The notes under the pieces were generated by a model. It did not search any database and was not told the DNA's origin. It saw only the letters and a program-made list of their open reading frames with translations. From contig JAGVSM010002848.1 in the NCBI GenBank assembly GCA_022494885.1, positions 62,001 to 126,000 on the forward strand: a stretch of DNA of 64,000 nt. The letters are read 5' to 3'. The position numbers were made by a program, and so were the translations under genes. Below are positions 10,046 to 21,338 of this stretch, piece after piece. The number at the start of each line of letters is the position of its first letter. The stretch's first letter is position 1. This stretch comes from Micrasema longulum (Eukaryota > Arthropoda > Insecta > Trichoptera > Brachycentridae).

Positions 10046-10254
10046 TCATGTAAATAGAATCATGTTTGAATGACGAGTATGTATTTTTGTTGTATTTAAC
10101 TTAAAATTTACAACACTGATCAATATTTTAATGATGGAGTATCAACTAATGTACAACAAATATAACTGTACTTATTTTTAATCCATTATCAAATGAATTT
10201 TCATTAGAAACATGATTTTAAAATTATTTTATCGCTCGTCGTATTTGAGGTATA

Positions 10255-10346
10255 CTCGTATATTATACAATTTGTTTTTAAAATCCATTAAATTTTCACA
10301 AAAATGGCGCTATATAAATTATCCAAACATTATTATTATTATTATG
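10255..10346 (+). repeat. Retroelement 3' tail with (ATT)n
   Basis: ATGGCGCTATATAAATTATC precedes CAAACATTATTATTATTATTA. A 'GGCGCTATATAAA' motif next to a trinucleotide tail is common at 3' ends of RTE-like LINEs. No ORF is attached. Confidence 0.4.
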
Positions 10347-12070
10347 AAATATTTCTAATTACATGTAGATGTGTGTTATGTCAAAGGCAAATAATATTTA
10401 TAAATGTTGCAATGTCTCAGTAAAACATTTTCTTATATTGTTTCATAATATTTCATACCCAAAATATTCAACGGAAGAAGTCTGACAAGAAACAATAAAA
10501 GTTTACGTGTGGCAGAAAGCCATAGGCCATAGATAAATACGGATTTGTAAAGTGCTGCCACTATTTCATTCGTCTTTGTAATTAAATTGTCGAAGGGTTT
10601 TCAAGAATAGCATTATGACAAAGCAATCGAGATGCCCAATCGACTGTTGTCGATTTGGTGACAAAATGTCACATCTTTTCAGCATAAGGCTCCTGACTAA
10701 CCTGGTGTTGAGTCCTCTTCCTTGTCGGCAATCAGCTCACGCTATCAGGGAAATTGGTGATTAGGAATACTGCAGGCACACAATTTTGTCTGGAGGCAGC
10801 GGATGATGATAAACGGCGATGGATTGATTATAAATTTGCGGCGTTGTGCGAGTTAAAGCGAAGTTAAAACTTAAACCGAAATGGTGGAAAATACTTTTTC
10901 AATTCAAAAAGCGTGCAAACACAAAAAGTCGAAAGAGCGCGCGGGCTAAACAGAGTAGCCAAATCAAAAATGCCCCGTCAGGCTTAGCAACCTCACAAAA
11001 CAGAAATTGGTAGGTATCTACTTACATATGATTCTTCTGGCTGAAATACATAAGCCACTGTTCATTAAAAGGAACAATTTTGATTTTTGTTTCTTTGTTT
11101 TACAATTCGACCCTACCCCACTGCGCAGAAGTGCCATTTTCACAGATTTATGAAAGTTTTAACAGGCGTAAGATTTTTTAATGAACCCGCTCATAAACAC
11201 GCAATAATGGATGCCTATTTTCGTATTGTTTATTTTTATAACGATTTTAATAATGATGTTAACAATCCACGCAATATATTTTGAAAAAGTAAATAGTAAC
11301 GCACGATGTTTTTATCAAAATATTGTCGTTTAAAATCATGACTCCTGTTAGCTTTTATATAAAATACTTTAAACATGATTTTTGTAATTCATTCTGTATT
11401 TTTTTTAACACTTATTTTAATGAACTCGTGAGATTTCACAATAAAATCGGCTAACATTGGGTGTTTTAAAGTGACTTTTAACTTTTTTATTTCGTTTTTT
11501 TAATTATTTTTTTTAAAATTATGAATAAAACCTATAATACATAAAGTACAAATACTCCCAGGAGTTATTAAAAAAACTCATTTGGGACTGTACATTTATA
11601 AATTAATTATAAATTAAAACCACGTCTCAGTTAGGAAAATGGAGTGACATGGAAGTATCACTCTAGGTATTAATTTTTGTATATTTATTAGGGGGTTCAT
11701 GATAGGCGCAGTGCAACCTCCTCAGCCTACTAAACTGATGTAAGTAAGTAGTGATTGTAAGTATTGTATGCGTTAATTTAACCAAATATGTTTATATTAT
11801 AATTTTTGTGAAAGGCAAAATATGTTCAGTATGTCCTGAGCGTGCAAACGTCAAAGTCGCTTCTTAATTTGACTGTAGAATATTTAAATTATTTTTTCAA
11901 TTGGTATCGACCCTGTACAAAATTTTTGCAAAAAGAAGAAATCTGGCACTGGCAATCTTTTAGATCTAAGAGACGAAATTTTGAATTCAAAATACAGTTT
12001 TGTTTTTCATCAAGAAAATATTATTATTATTTTATTTTTTATCTCGGACGAGTTTTTTTACTCTATGGTT
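10347..12070. other. Intergenic sequence with scattered repeat tails
   Basis: 10480-10990 is less AT-rich, without a recognisable gene. 11540-11640 (CTCCCAGGAGTTATTAAAAA, CTCATTTGGGACTGTACA) resembles 33535-33600 and looks like a retroelement 3' end. The 65- and 81-codon open frames at 11087-11284 and 11842-12087 show no family resemblance. Confidence 0.35.
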
Positions 12071-12071
12071 A

Positions 12072-12180
12072 CAACATAACTCCGTAACAAATGGTGCATA
12101 GGGCACTGCATTGGTAAATACAATTTACCTCGATCATTTGTTACATACATGAAGGTAAGGTGATTAGTCATTAATTTAAT
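12072..12180 (-). repeat. SINE-B-like body fragment
   Basis: ATGGTGCATAGGGCACTGCA, TTGTTACATACATGAAGGTA and AGGTGATTAGTC are the reverse complement of the SINE-B body. The intervening bases resemble the variant at 29086-29245, suggesting a subfamily. Confidence 0.55.
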
Positions 12181-12935
12181 GATCGGCATGTACGAGTAGA
12201 TTGGGGAATTTAATTAAATTTGTCAAATAGAACACTTTGTTATAAGATCCTTGAATTTATTTAGCTCTACTGTAAATATATACACGGCTGTTTCAGGACC
12301 AGACCACGAAACTTCAGAGGAAAATTCTTAATTTTTTTAAACCCTAATATTTAAAAAAAAACTTTTTTATGATATTTTTTATGTAATTTAAAATGCAGAA
12401 ACTCTTGAATGTCTCGGACTAGCACTCCTTCCACAAACCCCATCTAAAATAAAAATCATCAGGATATTTCAAAGTATTTTTAGAGTATTTTTTATTTTTT
12501 TATTGCTTCTCTCAGATAAAAATCCTAAAAAACAAAATAGAGAGGATTTTTTTTCGCCGGCGATTCATGTTAATTTTTAACTGTGTTCCTGATCGTTTAA
12601 ATTTTTATAGAGCATCGCCACTAATCTTGACGTCACAATTATCAATACCAATATGTCGCGTTTTCTAGTGAAGTTTCATGTATAAATTTAAAAAATATAT
12701 TTTATCTCCACAATATTTATATGGTTTTGGGCCAGAGCGTTCTTGACAATTTTACGTCGATTGAAAAGGTTTCCTCACTAAAGCTTTTTTTTTTTTAACA
12801 GATAATTTTTGATAATCTTTAATAATAAATCATAAGATAAGCCCACTTATATTTACTACACACCCCGACGAATGATTTTACTATTGTTCTTTATTATTAA
12901 AATAAAGTTTTTTTTGTTTTCCTTTAATTTTACTT
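12181..12935. other. AT-rich intergenic sequence
   Basis: No gene or defined repeat is recognised. Short GC patches lie at 12285-12320 and 12725-12770. Confidence 0.35.
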
Positions 12936-13195
12936 CGTCCTCGTGGTGTCATCAGCGCGTTTGCTTACCATATAAAGGGGTTTCGGGTTCGATTTCTGAC
13001 ATAATTGACATGAAATATATATTGAAAGGGTGTTTTTACAATAAAATATTTCATAGTCCCTGGACTAGCACTTGAAGTAAAAGACTGATCATCTTACCTT
13101 CATGTAACCAAAAAAATATCAAGATACGCTGCGATTGGTGTACCGACGCAAGTGCCCTGTGCACCACTAGGTGCGGAAAGGGAATAATGATGAAG
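12936..13195 (+). mobile_element. SINE-B, nearly full length
   Basis: The tRNA-like head CGTCCTCGTGGTGTCATCAG to GGGTTCGATTTCTGAC contains A- and B-box-like motifs. The body reads AAATATTTCATAGTCCCTGG, AGACTGATCATCTTACCTTC, ATACGCTGCGATTGGTGTAC and GGTGCGGAAAGGGAATAATG. It ends in a short GATGAAG tail. Other copies are at 21699-22136 (minus, nested), 58080-58262, 61250-61388 and several scraps. Confidence 0.8.
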
Positions 13196-13239
13196 ATTTT
13201 ATTTTACTTTCAACTTATTTATATCTCTTTTTTTCCGTC

Positions 13240-13560
13240 ATTTCAGCAGGGAGATTATTAAACTTTTGTATTCCTACATTCATTTATAAAAAATAATACA
13301 TTCATTACAAACTAAAATTTAAGACGTACATATTATAAAAAGACAAAAAATACATAAAGAGACCCTTATCAAAATAGTAGGAGATTCCTGCGACGGAAAA
13401 CCACTTCGGATACATGAAACAGATCAACATCCAGAGCGATGTGTTCAGCATAGCGGTAGCCCTTCCAACGGGCATAACCATCGGCAGGTTGGTCCTGTAT
13501 ATCGAAATAATGAAACAATCTATGCTGACGCTGTCTTAGGTAATTATCATTTTTCATTTT
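13240..13560 (-). pseudogene. LINE-J C-terminal fragment, copy 1
   Basis: The minus strand reads DNYLRQRQHRLFHYFDIQDQ and then RYAEHIALDVDLFHVSEVVF ending RRRNLLLF-stop. The pattern '..LR....LF....RTN......R....N....D.D.F..S...F+' is the extreme C-terminus of Jockey-like LINEs. The downstream (lower-coordinate) sequence is an AT-rich 3' UTR. It abuts a second copy of the same region at 13570-13908. Confidence 0.65.
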
Positions 13561-13569
13561 CAATTTCAA

Positions 13570-13908
13570 TTTCTTTTTTTATATTTATTCATATATATGT
13601 ACATTACAAAATGGAATATCTTAATTCATACATATAGAAATAATTAAAATAATAAGGTCAAATTACGTGTATATAAAAATAACACACAATATCCAGAGAA
13701 TAATATGTTAAAAAAGTAAAATAATCTTGTGACGAAAAACTCCCTCAGAGAGGTGAAAAATGTCAATGTCCAAAGTAATATTGTTCAACATAGAGATAGC
13801 TCTTCCAACAGGCATAATTTTCCATTGACTGGTTGGTCCTGTATATTGGAATGTGAAACAGTCTATGCTGACGCTGTCTAAGGTAATTATCCGGAACATA
13901 AAAGCTAA
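13570..13908 (-). pseudogene. LINE-J C-terminal end and 3' UTR, copy 2
   Basis: The minus strand reads ISFYVPDNYLRQRQHRLFHI, PIYRTNQSMENYACWKSY and, after a frame change, NITLDIDIFHLSEGVF. The 3' UTR (ATTCCATTTTGTAATGTACA then TATATATGAATAAATAT) ends in an A-rich tail at about 13570. The same 3' end occurs at 44365-44450. The copy continues upstream at 14337-14590 after an inserted Rep-D. Confidence 0.7.
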
Positions 13909-13914
13909 TAGGCA

Positions 13915-14336
13915 CCTTACTGGATGTCAAAAATAAAATATAAAAAATAAGGAATAATTAAAAAAATATATATTTATAGATGACAACCATGAAGTTTCGC
14001 ATAAATAAATTGTCTATGTTTTTATGAATGTATGTATGTGTATGCGCATGGGTGTATGTACGTGTGTGTGTATGTACATGTGTATATACATATGTGTATA
14101 TTTATAAATACATGTGTGTATATATGTGTATGTCTGTATGTATATGAATCAAAATGTGTATCCGAATAAGTTTATATTTTTTTTGTCTGTGCTCTATATT
14201 AATTTGTTAACTATTATAATATATAAAAATGTAATTGCCTAGCTTGGAACGGGGTATGTACCCTTGTTAGCTGGGCAAAGTGAATATGAAATTGTATTTT
14301 GATAAAGAGTGTGAATAAATAAATAAATAAATAAAT
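13915..14336 (+). mobile_element. Rep-D retroelement 3' end with TG microsatellite
   Basis: GTCAAAAATAAAATA and CAACCATGAAGTTTCGCAT start a stretch rich in TGTATG/TGTGTA (14030-14150). It is followed by TAATTGCCTAGCTTGGAACG, TATGTACCCTTGTTAGCTGG and an (AATA)n tail at 14315-14340. The same order occurs at 16845-17285 and, reversed, at 22660-23560. It interrupts the LINE-J frame, so it inserted later than LINE-J. Confidence 0.7.
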
Positions 14337-14590
14337 AAATAATGCTCCGCATAAATTCAGGGTTGTCAATAATACCGCGCAACAATCGAAAGAAGTGCGT
14401 AGTTAAATACACATTCTTTCTGATCTTCAAACTGCTGTAACCGAGCATACCCTGGAGGAACTCATTGGGATAATCATATACATATCTGTGTGATTTTGTA
14501 GGAATTGCTTGGTATAACAGTGTCCTTTGACTGGCGGCTCCAGCGCGAGACTAATTTTCTTTATTTAACAGATAGTCAAGTTACCCTGCA
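14337..14590 (-). pseudogene. LINE-J C-terminal segment upstream of the Rep-D insertion
   Basis: The minus strand reads SHRYVYDYPNEFLQGMLGYS, SLKIRKNVYLTTHFFRLLRG and IIDNPEFMRSI. 'LG..SL..RR......F...L..G.ID.P.......F.VP' is the usual Jockey-like C-terminal block. The continuation (FYVPDNYLRQ) is found at 13908 on the other side of Rep-D. Confidence 0.7.
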
Positions 14591-14604
14591 TTTAGTGTGC
14601 CAAT

Positions 14605-15010
14605 GCATTATTTATATTTTTTTATTTATTTCTTAAGTTAGCTTATATTAAAACTAATATAAACTATTATGTACATTTACATCATCTATATATATTTACA
14701 TTTCCTTACAGTAACTTATACATTTATTTTTAAATTCTTTCAGACACTTTTCATTCTTCATACATTCAGGCATCTCATCATACATTTTTAAACCCTTATA
14801 CATCAAACAATTTTGCGACTCAGCTCTTTTCAATAATGGTGGTCTTATTTTATCTTTTTGTCTAGTAGCATATTCATGCCAATTTTTGTTTAAAACAATT
14901 TTATCCTTAAAATATTTTGGTAATTTATCGTGAAAAAATTTATGTATAAATATCAACATATTAAATTTAAGTCTCCTTCTTACAGATAACCATTTTAGTT
15001 CATCTCTCAT
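14605..15010 (-). pseudogene. Jockey/CR1-like LINE C-terminus and 3' UTR
   Basis: A 104-codon minus-strand frame (15010-14696) reads MRDELKWLSVRRRLKFNMLI, FIHKFFHDKLPKYFKDKI and YKGLKMYDEMPECMKNE, ending CKEM. Its pattern 'L.W..V..R....+..FI.K.......Y........+...R......K.......KG...YN.LP..I+......FK' matches the region after the RT domain of non-LTR elements. A similar fragment is at 56700-56990. An AT-rich 3' UTR and A-rich tail follow at 14695-14605. Confidence 0.7.
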
Positions 15011-15350
15011 TTTTGGTGTTTAATGTTGGTGATTTTTTTTCATTGTACAATTTTTTTTATTTTTTTTGTACATAAATGCACCTGAAATTTAACCGAAATC
15101 TAAATGTCCAAACGCTGAAAACGGCCCTGTCTGTAAGTAAACCATTATAGAAGTTAAATTTGACCTAATTTAGAGCTTCATTGCATCGAATAATATTGTA
15201 ATATTTCATTCTCAAGTGCGCTATTTCCAAAACTTTTCACTCGTTAAAGTTCTCCAAATTAAAACATTTTAGAACCGGAGAACTTGGTTTGCGCAATATG
15301 TAAGCGATAGTAAATAATTGTAATGAAACGGCGTTTTTCTTTTTATGCAT
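15011..15350. other. Intergenic sequence, nothing recognised
   Basis: AT-rich with a poly(T) tract at 15045-15070. No ORF or terminal repeat. Confidence 0.35.
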
Positions 15351-15351
15351 T

Positions 15352-15505
15352 TGTTATAATCTAAACAGATTACAATAGAGACAGAGAACATTTATGAGAG
15401 GGTAATATGGAGGTCTCAGCATTTACAGGACTCACCCGTCATTAGCTGGTTTCGATGGCCACTTTACAAATTGTGTTACATCAACCATTTTGCCGATGTT
15501 TGGAA
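15352..15505 (+). repeat. FB-C fragment
   Basis: ACAATAGAGACAGAGAACAT, GGTAATATGGAGGTC, CATTTACAGGACTCACC and TTTACAAATTGTGTTACATC follow the FB-C arm. It is cut off near 15505 where unrelated sequence begins. Confidence 0.6.
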
Positions 15506-15554
15506 CTCCGCGTTTCTTTCTTTCTTCTACGTGTCGATTTTTGTTATAACTATC

Positions 15555-16078
15555 GATGGGCCGAACACATCCTGTGGTACTGGTGCTATTGGATGATGCC
15601 AGAGATGAGATGCTGAGTGGTCTGACAGGGGTCACGCAACCAGCGTGGAATGTAGATCTGATGGCCAACAGTACGAATTTTGCACTCTTCCGTCAGTTTT
15701 TCCGGACTTGGGTATCGCGTTGGGAGCTCCTCAGATGCGCGGACGCCTAGGTGAATAAAATATGGTGAAACAGGCAATTGTTTCTTTGGAATGCTCATTC
15801 AGTTGGGAGTGTGCTTCCTTCCGAGCGGAACGCACATGTTCTTTTGTTTTGTCCTCCCCTTACGGGGGTGGTATTCGGATCCTCTGCCTCTGACTACCGA
15901 CTGAGTCCTTTTTTATTCAAAGTCGTTCTCTTATTGTAAATATCCGTGTTTTTACTTACGTTTGTTGTGTAAGTTATGTTTGTTGTGCTACTATAGTTTT
16001 CAGAAATTGTTTTTGTATATTTGGATACGTTTATTTATGTAAATTGTATGTGTAAATATATATTTTTTTAATAAAAAA
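15555..16078 (+). mobile_element. Probable retroelement 3' end, family unclear
   Basis: A 64-codon plus frame (15556-15750) ends NSTNFALFRQFFRTWVSRWE plus LLRCADA and a stop. The following about 320 bases are TG-rich and end in TTTTTTTAATAAAAAAAA at 16060-16080, which looks like a poly(A)-tailed 3' UTR. The block breaks an FB-C element on its left. The peptide could be the C-terminus of an R1/RTE-like protein but I cannot assign it. Confidence 0.35.
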
Positions 16079-16079
16079 A

Positions 16080-16320
16080 ACAGAGGCATTGAGAGGATCC
16101 TGAGGGGTGGAGACGACGTATTGGCCTCTGTTCATGCATCCTCTTCCGCCTCCTTGATCTGCATAGAGTTTGTTTTCCTTGGGAATATTTATAATAACTT
16201 TCTTCTGTGCGCAGCTGACAGAGAAATCCCAGGACTTTATAATAGCTGCGGGTGGATGGTGGGCTTAAGGATCTCTCCTCACTTGTCGATTTTTGTGGCA
16301 ATAAAGAGCTAAAACTATTA
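16080..16320. other. Unassigned, moderately GC-rich segment
   Basis: Overlapping frames are open on both strands (16068-16337 minus, 16121-16312 plus) without family resemblance. The composition is unlike the AT-rich flanks. Confidence 0.25.
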
Positions 16321-16424
16321 TTCAGATTCATCATCACAACTTAATACTAAAATGGCCTGAAAATATTTTTTAGTTTTAACACTTCTTTATGAACCAGTTG
16401 GTTTTGGAAGACTAGGAATTAAAA

Positions 16425-16560
16425 GGGCTTATTCCACATTCCCTTCTCATTGATGTTCTTCATGTCTGTTGCAATGTTTTCATCTTCATAACTCACTTGC
16501 TAAGGGTAAATTCCAATCATTGTCTTCGAAAATTTGTACAAACTCAACATATTACGTATA
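16425..16560. repeat. FB-C terminal fragment
   Basis: CCACATTCCCTTCTCATTG, GTTCTTCATGTCTGTTGCAA and GTACAAACTCAACATATTA match the right arm of FB-C, diverged. Confidence 0.5.
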
Positions 16561-16563
16561 CCT

Positions 16564-16669
16564 TACGGTATTTTGCGGACGATAAGACGCATCGGACCAT
16601 AAGACGTACCCCAATTTTTTATTGAATTTTCTAAAAAAACGTGCGTCGTTTGTTCCGAAAAATACAGTA
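16564..16669. mobile_element. Short MITE, 106 bp
   Basis: The ends TACGGTATTTTGCGGA and TCCGAAAAATACAGTA are inverted repeats matching at 14 of 16 positions. Inside, CGGACGATAAGACGCAT is followed by CGGACCATAAGACGTAC as a short direct repeat. The 'ATAAGACGCA' signature is one I associate with widespread small DNA transposons, but I do not name the superfamily. Confidence 0.65.
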
Positions 16670-16844
16670 TTTATTTTTTGTAAATTTTTACAAAAAAGTT
16701 TTTTTTTTAAATCAGTTGATTTTTTAATAAATTATACATTTTGTTTATTACACCGAACCCCTGTTCATTTTACAATTATTTTTTTTACTTGTGTTTAATA
16801 AAGTATTATTATTTGGCGTGCATCGTTTATATTTTAATACATTT

Positions 16845-17285
16845 TTTTCAATATGGATGTTAAAAATAAAATACAAAAAAAGAATCATTTTTAAATAAAT
16901 ATATACAAATGTCAATCATGAAGTTTCGCATTATATTAAATAAATTATCTATGTTTTATGAATTTATGTATGTGTATGCGCATGAGTGTATGTACATGTG
17001 TGTGTTTGTTTGTACCTATGTATATATGTGTGTATATGTATATGTGTATTTATATATAAATGTATATGTGTGTATATGTGTATGTGTATGTGTGTGTATA
17101 TATATATATGTATCAAAATGTTTTTACGAGTAAGTTTATATTTTATAAGTCTGTGCTTTCTATTAACTTGTAAACCATCATCATGTATGAAAATGTAGTT
17201 GCCTAGCTTGGAACGAGTTATGTACCCTTGTTAGCTGGTAAAGTGAACATGAAATTGTATTTATGATAAAATATAAAAATGAATA
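16845..17285 (+). mobile_element. Rep-D retroelement 3' end, second copy
   Basis: Same order as 13915-14336: GTCAATCATGAAGTTTCGCA, a TGTATG/TGTGTA microsatellite (16965-17110), GTAGTTGCCTAGCTTGGAAC and GTACCCTTGTTAGCTGG. The tail is less regular. Long open frames inside the microsatellite are composition artefacts. Confidence 0.7.
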
Positions 17286-18690
17286 TATTGTTTTTCGTAT
17301 TATCAGAAGTAAACATGTTGCATTCAATCAAAATAATTTTCATTATTTAAATGTTGTAAAAAACTGAGCTTCTTTTGCTTATCTATACTTTAATAATACC
17401 TGCTGTAAACTCCAATTTTTCCCCTGAAACTGTTATAATTTCTCAAAACATTAAATTATATACCTTCTTACGCTTTGGAAATAAAAAGATGCAGTACATA
17501 TTGTATCGTTTAAGCCCTGGGCTGGTGTTCTAAACGGAATTGGCGGTGATTAAAAACTAAAATAAATCGCAATTAATGCAAAAAATACTCGCTTGAACAT
17601 GATTTTTATACGACGTTTGTCAACCCCAAAGACGGTATACTTAACTTTTCGCCCGTATGTATCTGCCGGGGTATATCAAAGTCGGCTCGACATCTCGATA
17701 CGTGCTCTTAGAAAGATATAAAAAAAAAATGTTTAATTTATTTTTGTAATGAAAATATGTTTACAAACCCGAGTTTTAAAACCGAACGCCTAGATGAGTT
17801 TGCTCAGTTAGCGTGTATTTAGTACGTAAATACGCGTTAAAATGCGTTTTCTACGCTTGCTTTTCCATTCAAAACACCACCCCTAGTATCATAGTTGAGA
17901 TCATTAAAGAAATTTATTGCAGCAGAGATATAACATCACTTATACCATAATATTAAGTATTTTAAATATACATATTTATAAGGTCCTTCTCCGTTCTTTG
18001 ATTCTCTTATAAAAACAAGTTTGATTAGAAGTTTGTATAAATATGTAAAATTGCTGTTAAATGAGTTTAATTCATATAAATAAAATGTACCCTCGTTCTT
18101 CATAATAAAAGCTCACATTTATGTTAATTAATAATTTCCTTTAATATCTCGCTGTCAAAATGTATCTTAATAATACGTTTAAGATAATACCATGATATGT
18201 AGGTCTTATTTTTGCATTAGTGTCTTCATTACAGGTAACCTCAAACACGTATTTTAGAGTTAATTTCGGATTTTGTTCCAAAATAAGGTAGCCTTGACAG
18301 AAATAGAGTAAAGATTTGATATGTAGGTCAGTTTAATAATGAAATACTTCGCCAGCAAATGGCGAACTCGTTACACGGCTTTAGACTTAAAAAATTTAAA
18401 AAAATTGTGGAAATTTTCGCTGAAAGAAAGTATCAGGAAGTTTCTACATGAACGAGTTCCATTAAAACGAAATTCGTTCCTATCTCTCAGCGACCAATTT
18501 TCATTGGATTGATACATTTTCCAGCATTTTTTAATTCCCAATTTACATAAAAACCAAATGCTATTAAAGTGTAATGAAAATTGTCCCGAGTTGATTATTG
18601 TACTTGAAATTTAGATTGTAATTAATAAATCGGAATATTCTTTAAATGGACTTATCTTAAAAAATAATTTTCATTAAAGTATAAATAGGT
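17286..18690. other. AT-rich intergenic sequence
   Basis: No gene recognised. Slightly GC-richer patches lie at 17520-17700 and 18340-18500 (includes AGCAAATGGCGAACTCGTT). There is no open frame above 60 codons. Confidence 0.35.
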
Positions 18691-18770
18691 TGTGGTCCAG
18701 TTAAAGTAACCAAGACTTAAGGGTCGGGGGTTCAAAGTTAAAATCTCTCGCCATCACAAGAACCCTAAAC
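18690..18770 (+). repeat. tRNA-like SINE head (possible)
   Basis: TGTGGTCCAGTTAAAGTAAC and GGGTCGGGGGTTCAAAGTTA have A/B-box-like spacing (GGGGTTCAAAG). It lies directly upstream of the LINE-K 3' end. Confidence 0.3.
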
Positions 18771-18799
18771 CTCATAGTAGGTAAATGCACAAACCCCTA

Positions 18800-19117
18800 C
18801 ATACATTATTGATATATTTTACATACCCCTTAATTTATTTAAAAATAAATTAAGATTTATTATTTCTGGCTGCGATACGATTCCACTTACTATTTAGTGT
18901 ACACTCCTGAACACTTACTCCCACACTAATACACATAAACACACATCTACACTGACTCTCATACAAATATACATAAACACATCCTTTTGTTGTAACACAA
19001 TTTAATAATATGTATGATTTTTATTTAGAAACTTTGTTGGTCTGTCTTTAAACTGTATTATTTTTATGTTATCATATCATTGTCGATTGTTTGTTTCTTT
19101 AAAATAAATAAATAAAT
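18800..19117 (+). mobile_element. LINE-K 3' UTR
   Basis: TTAATTTATTTAAAAATAAA, TTATTTCTGGCTGCGATACG, an AC-rich stretch, ATGTATGATTTTTATTTAG, ATTGTCGATTGTTTGTTTC and a final AAAATAAATAAATAAATAA match, in reverse, the sequence downstream of the LINE-K ORF at 37855-38150. It is 5'-truncated and non-coding. Confidence 0.75.
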
Positions 19118-19154
19118 AACGAGGTGGACAGATTATAAATAATATAATATTGAA

Positions 19155-19770
19155 ACAGTGTTTTGAGTACGTCCAAATGTTTGTAAACTGGATTTTCTGG
19201 ATTTGCTGGAGTTAATTAAATCTAAATTTGTTGCAACAGAGACGTAAAATATTTTGAGAAGGGAATATGTTATAATATGGAAGAAGGTATAAATCTAGGC
19301 ATTTACAGGGTTATGACCTGTCATTGGCTGATTTTGATGGCCACTTTACACACTTACCCAATGTGTAACATTCACAATTCTGCCTTTGTTTAAACATCTA
19401 CATTTCCTAAACTCTTCCATCTGTTGACTTTCGTGATGTAAAAGATCTGATATCTTCATCATGTGGGTGAAATTTATCCAGCTGAACCAATTCACCTACT
19501 AGGCAACGCTCAAAAACAATTTTCCAATTTTCACACCTCTTCTTATACCAGGATGTTTAAATATAGGCAGAATGATGAATGCAAGGCCTGAAAACAATGT
19601 TTCTTTTTTTGTGAATGTTGCACAGTGTGTAAAGTGGCCTTTTTAAATCACCCAATGACAGGTATTTAGTTCTATAAAGCCTTGGCTGTTACTAATATTC
19701 TGTTTTCAAAAATGTTTTCCTTCTCTGTTGCAACAAATTTACGCTATTTATTTAGTTAAATACTGCTCAA
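19155..19770. mobile_element. FB-C foldback copy
   Basis: GTGTTTTGAGTACGTCCAAA near the left end, then AAATTTGTTGCAACAGAGAC and, in the right arm, TCTCTGTTGCAACAAATTTA. The core (TTATGACCTGTCATTGGCTG and CACTAGGCAACGC-type motifs, here CCTACTAGGCAACGCTC) is intact. It is diverged and contains a small insertion around 19580-19610. Confidence 0.7.
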
Positions 19771-20385
19771 GACCTTGTACCTTTTTCTAGCCCGTGTACT
19801 TAATAAAATTTTAAGGCATATAACATCCACAATTTTACATCAGGTATCTCTGTAGGGTGCCAACTCCTGTGCGTCATGCCACTTCAAGTGTGCGTCCCAT
19901 AACAACTGCTGAAGAACTGTCAACAGTAAACACTTGGCATTAATGCTTTGTAGCTCGAAATGATTATTTTTTAAATGAATTACGGAAACATGACACACTT
20001 AAATAAAGTATTATTTATGTAAGGATAAATGTTGTTTAAAAATTAATTTGTAAAAAACGGCTAACTGCATTATTCATCGGCACCAAATTACCCAGTTAAA
20101 AACATTGATTTATATGTATGTTAAAAATACATTATAAACAAATCATATTATATTTTTTTATAACTGTAAAATACCTTTTTTTGAAAAAAAGCAAGTGCAG
20201 GGATTCCAGTATAATCGACTCCTGGTAATAAGCATAGAAAAGTTTTATTTAATCCACTATTCCTTATGAATTAACTTATAAACAGGCTCGTAATACTGAT
20301 TTGATATTTTAGTAGGTCGTTTACAGCCTCGGATATAGTATTTTTCTATATTTAATAGTTCATTCGGCCATTACGCTTTCAAAAT
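19771..20385. other. Intergenic sequence, nothing recognised
   Basis: AT-rich except 19850-19930. No ORF above 60 codons and no terminal repeats. Confidence 0.3.
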
Positions 20386-20389
20386 GACG

Positions 20390-20915
20390 TGAAAAAGGCA
20401 TAGAACCGGCGCCTGCGCAAATCGATGTACCGCAACCGTCGCACTCGAGTACTAGCATTGTTGCTAACGTCAGGCGCTTCAGTAGCCAAACTTATCTCTG
20501 GGGGGGTGGTCGCTGTCGCCTCCGCATCCGCGCATAGCCTACTTAACGTAAAGTTACGCTTATCAATTCAGGTTTCACGTCGATAACGCACCGACTGATA
20601 AAAAGCACCACATAATATATATATTCTCGCTAAGTTCTCGTCGGGATTGTGAATATATCAGCGCGTAAACACCAAATGACATCATATAATTTTGTGAATG
20701 AACATTTGACAAAGATGGTGGACATTGTTGATGTAGTAACTATCTAAAAAAGTGAAACTAGTGATTGACGGACCATGGATACGTTCGAAGTGCGGTTCGG
20801 AACGAAGGAAGGGGATATAAGAGGCGCATCAACGCCAATTAAATTCTTTGGATAACTTTTATTATACGCGACAAGAATCTACAAGGATCATCGATTCTCG
20901 TACGAAACATTGATG
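20390..20915 (+). promoter_or_regulatory. Candidate host promoter and first exon
   Basis: The stretch is GC/CpG-enriched compared with its flanks (CGGCGCCTGCGCAAATCGAT, CTGGGGGGGTGGTCGCTG, GCCTCCGCATCCGCGC). It is followed by GGACCATGGATACG (a good start context, with a 26-codon frame at 20775-20855 ending TAA), GGATATAAGAGGC and, at 20908-20916, TTGATGTAAGTC, which fits an exon/GTAAGT splice donor. No transposon feature is seen. I infer a promoter plus non-coding or short-ORF first exon of a gene lying downstream. It could equally be an unrecognised GC-rich element. Confidence 0.35.
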
Positions 20916-21338
20916 TAAGTCTTTTAACTAATATTATTCATTATTTGACTACAGCAACCTAAACTGCATTTCTTGTACAATTATAATATTAAATTATTGA
21001 ATTGTTTGTTATTGGTAAAGACTTTTGAATAAAAAAACGAAAACCAAATTGGGTAGTGGCAAATCTAAAAATAGATTGTAACATGGCGTACTTCTTGTAC
21101 AGATGTTTTTAAGTTTATTTATACTAAAGTATTTATAACAATTTTCTTTTACGTCGCATTTCTCACGCTACAATATAAACCTTTAGAAAAATATCAATGA
21201 TCATTCAATTGTTTTCATAGTTATGTTCTTTTAATAGCTTTTAGAAATATACTTATATATTCTGAACATATTTAGATTGATGTGAAAATAAAAGAAAATG
21301 GTGTTTAAATCTTTTTTTAAATACATGTACTACGATAA
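20916..21338. other. AT-rich sequence, possible intron
   Basis: It has no ORF or repeat signature. If the donor at 20911 is real, this would be the start of intron 1. Confidence 0.25.

Noticed and set aside
16909..17198. Two overlapping open frames rich in Tyr/Val/Cys
   Set aside because: They lie in the Rep-D TGTATG microsatellite and are translation artefacts of the repeat.
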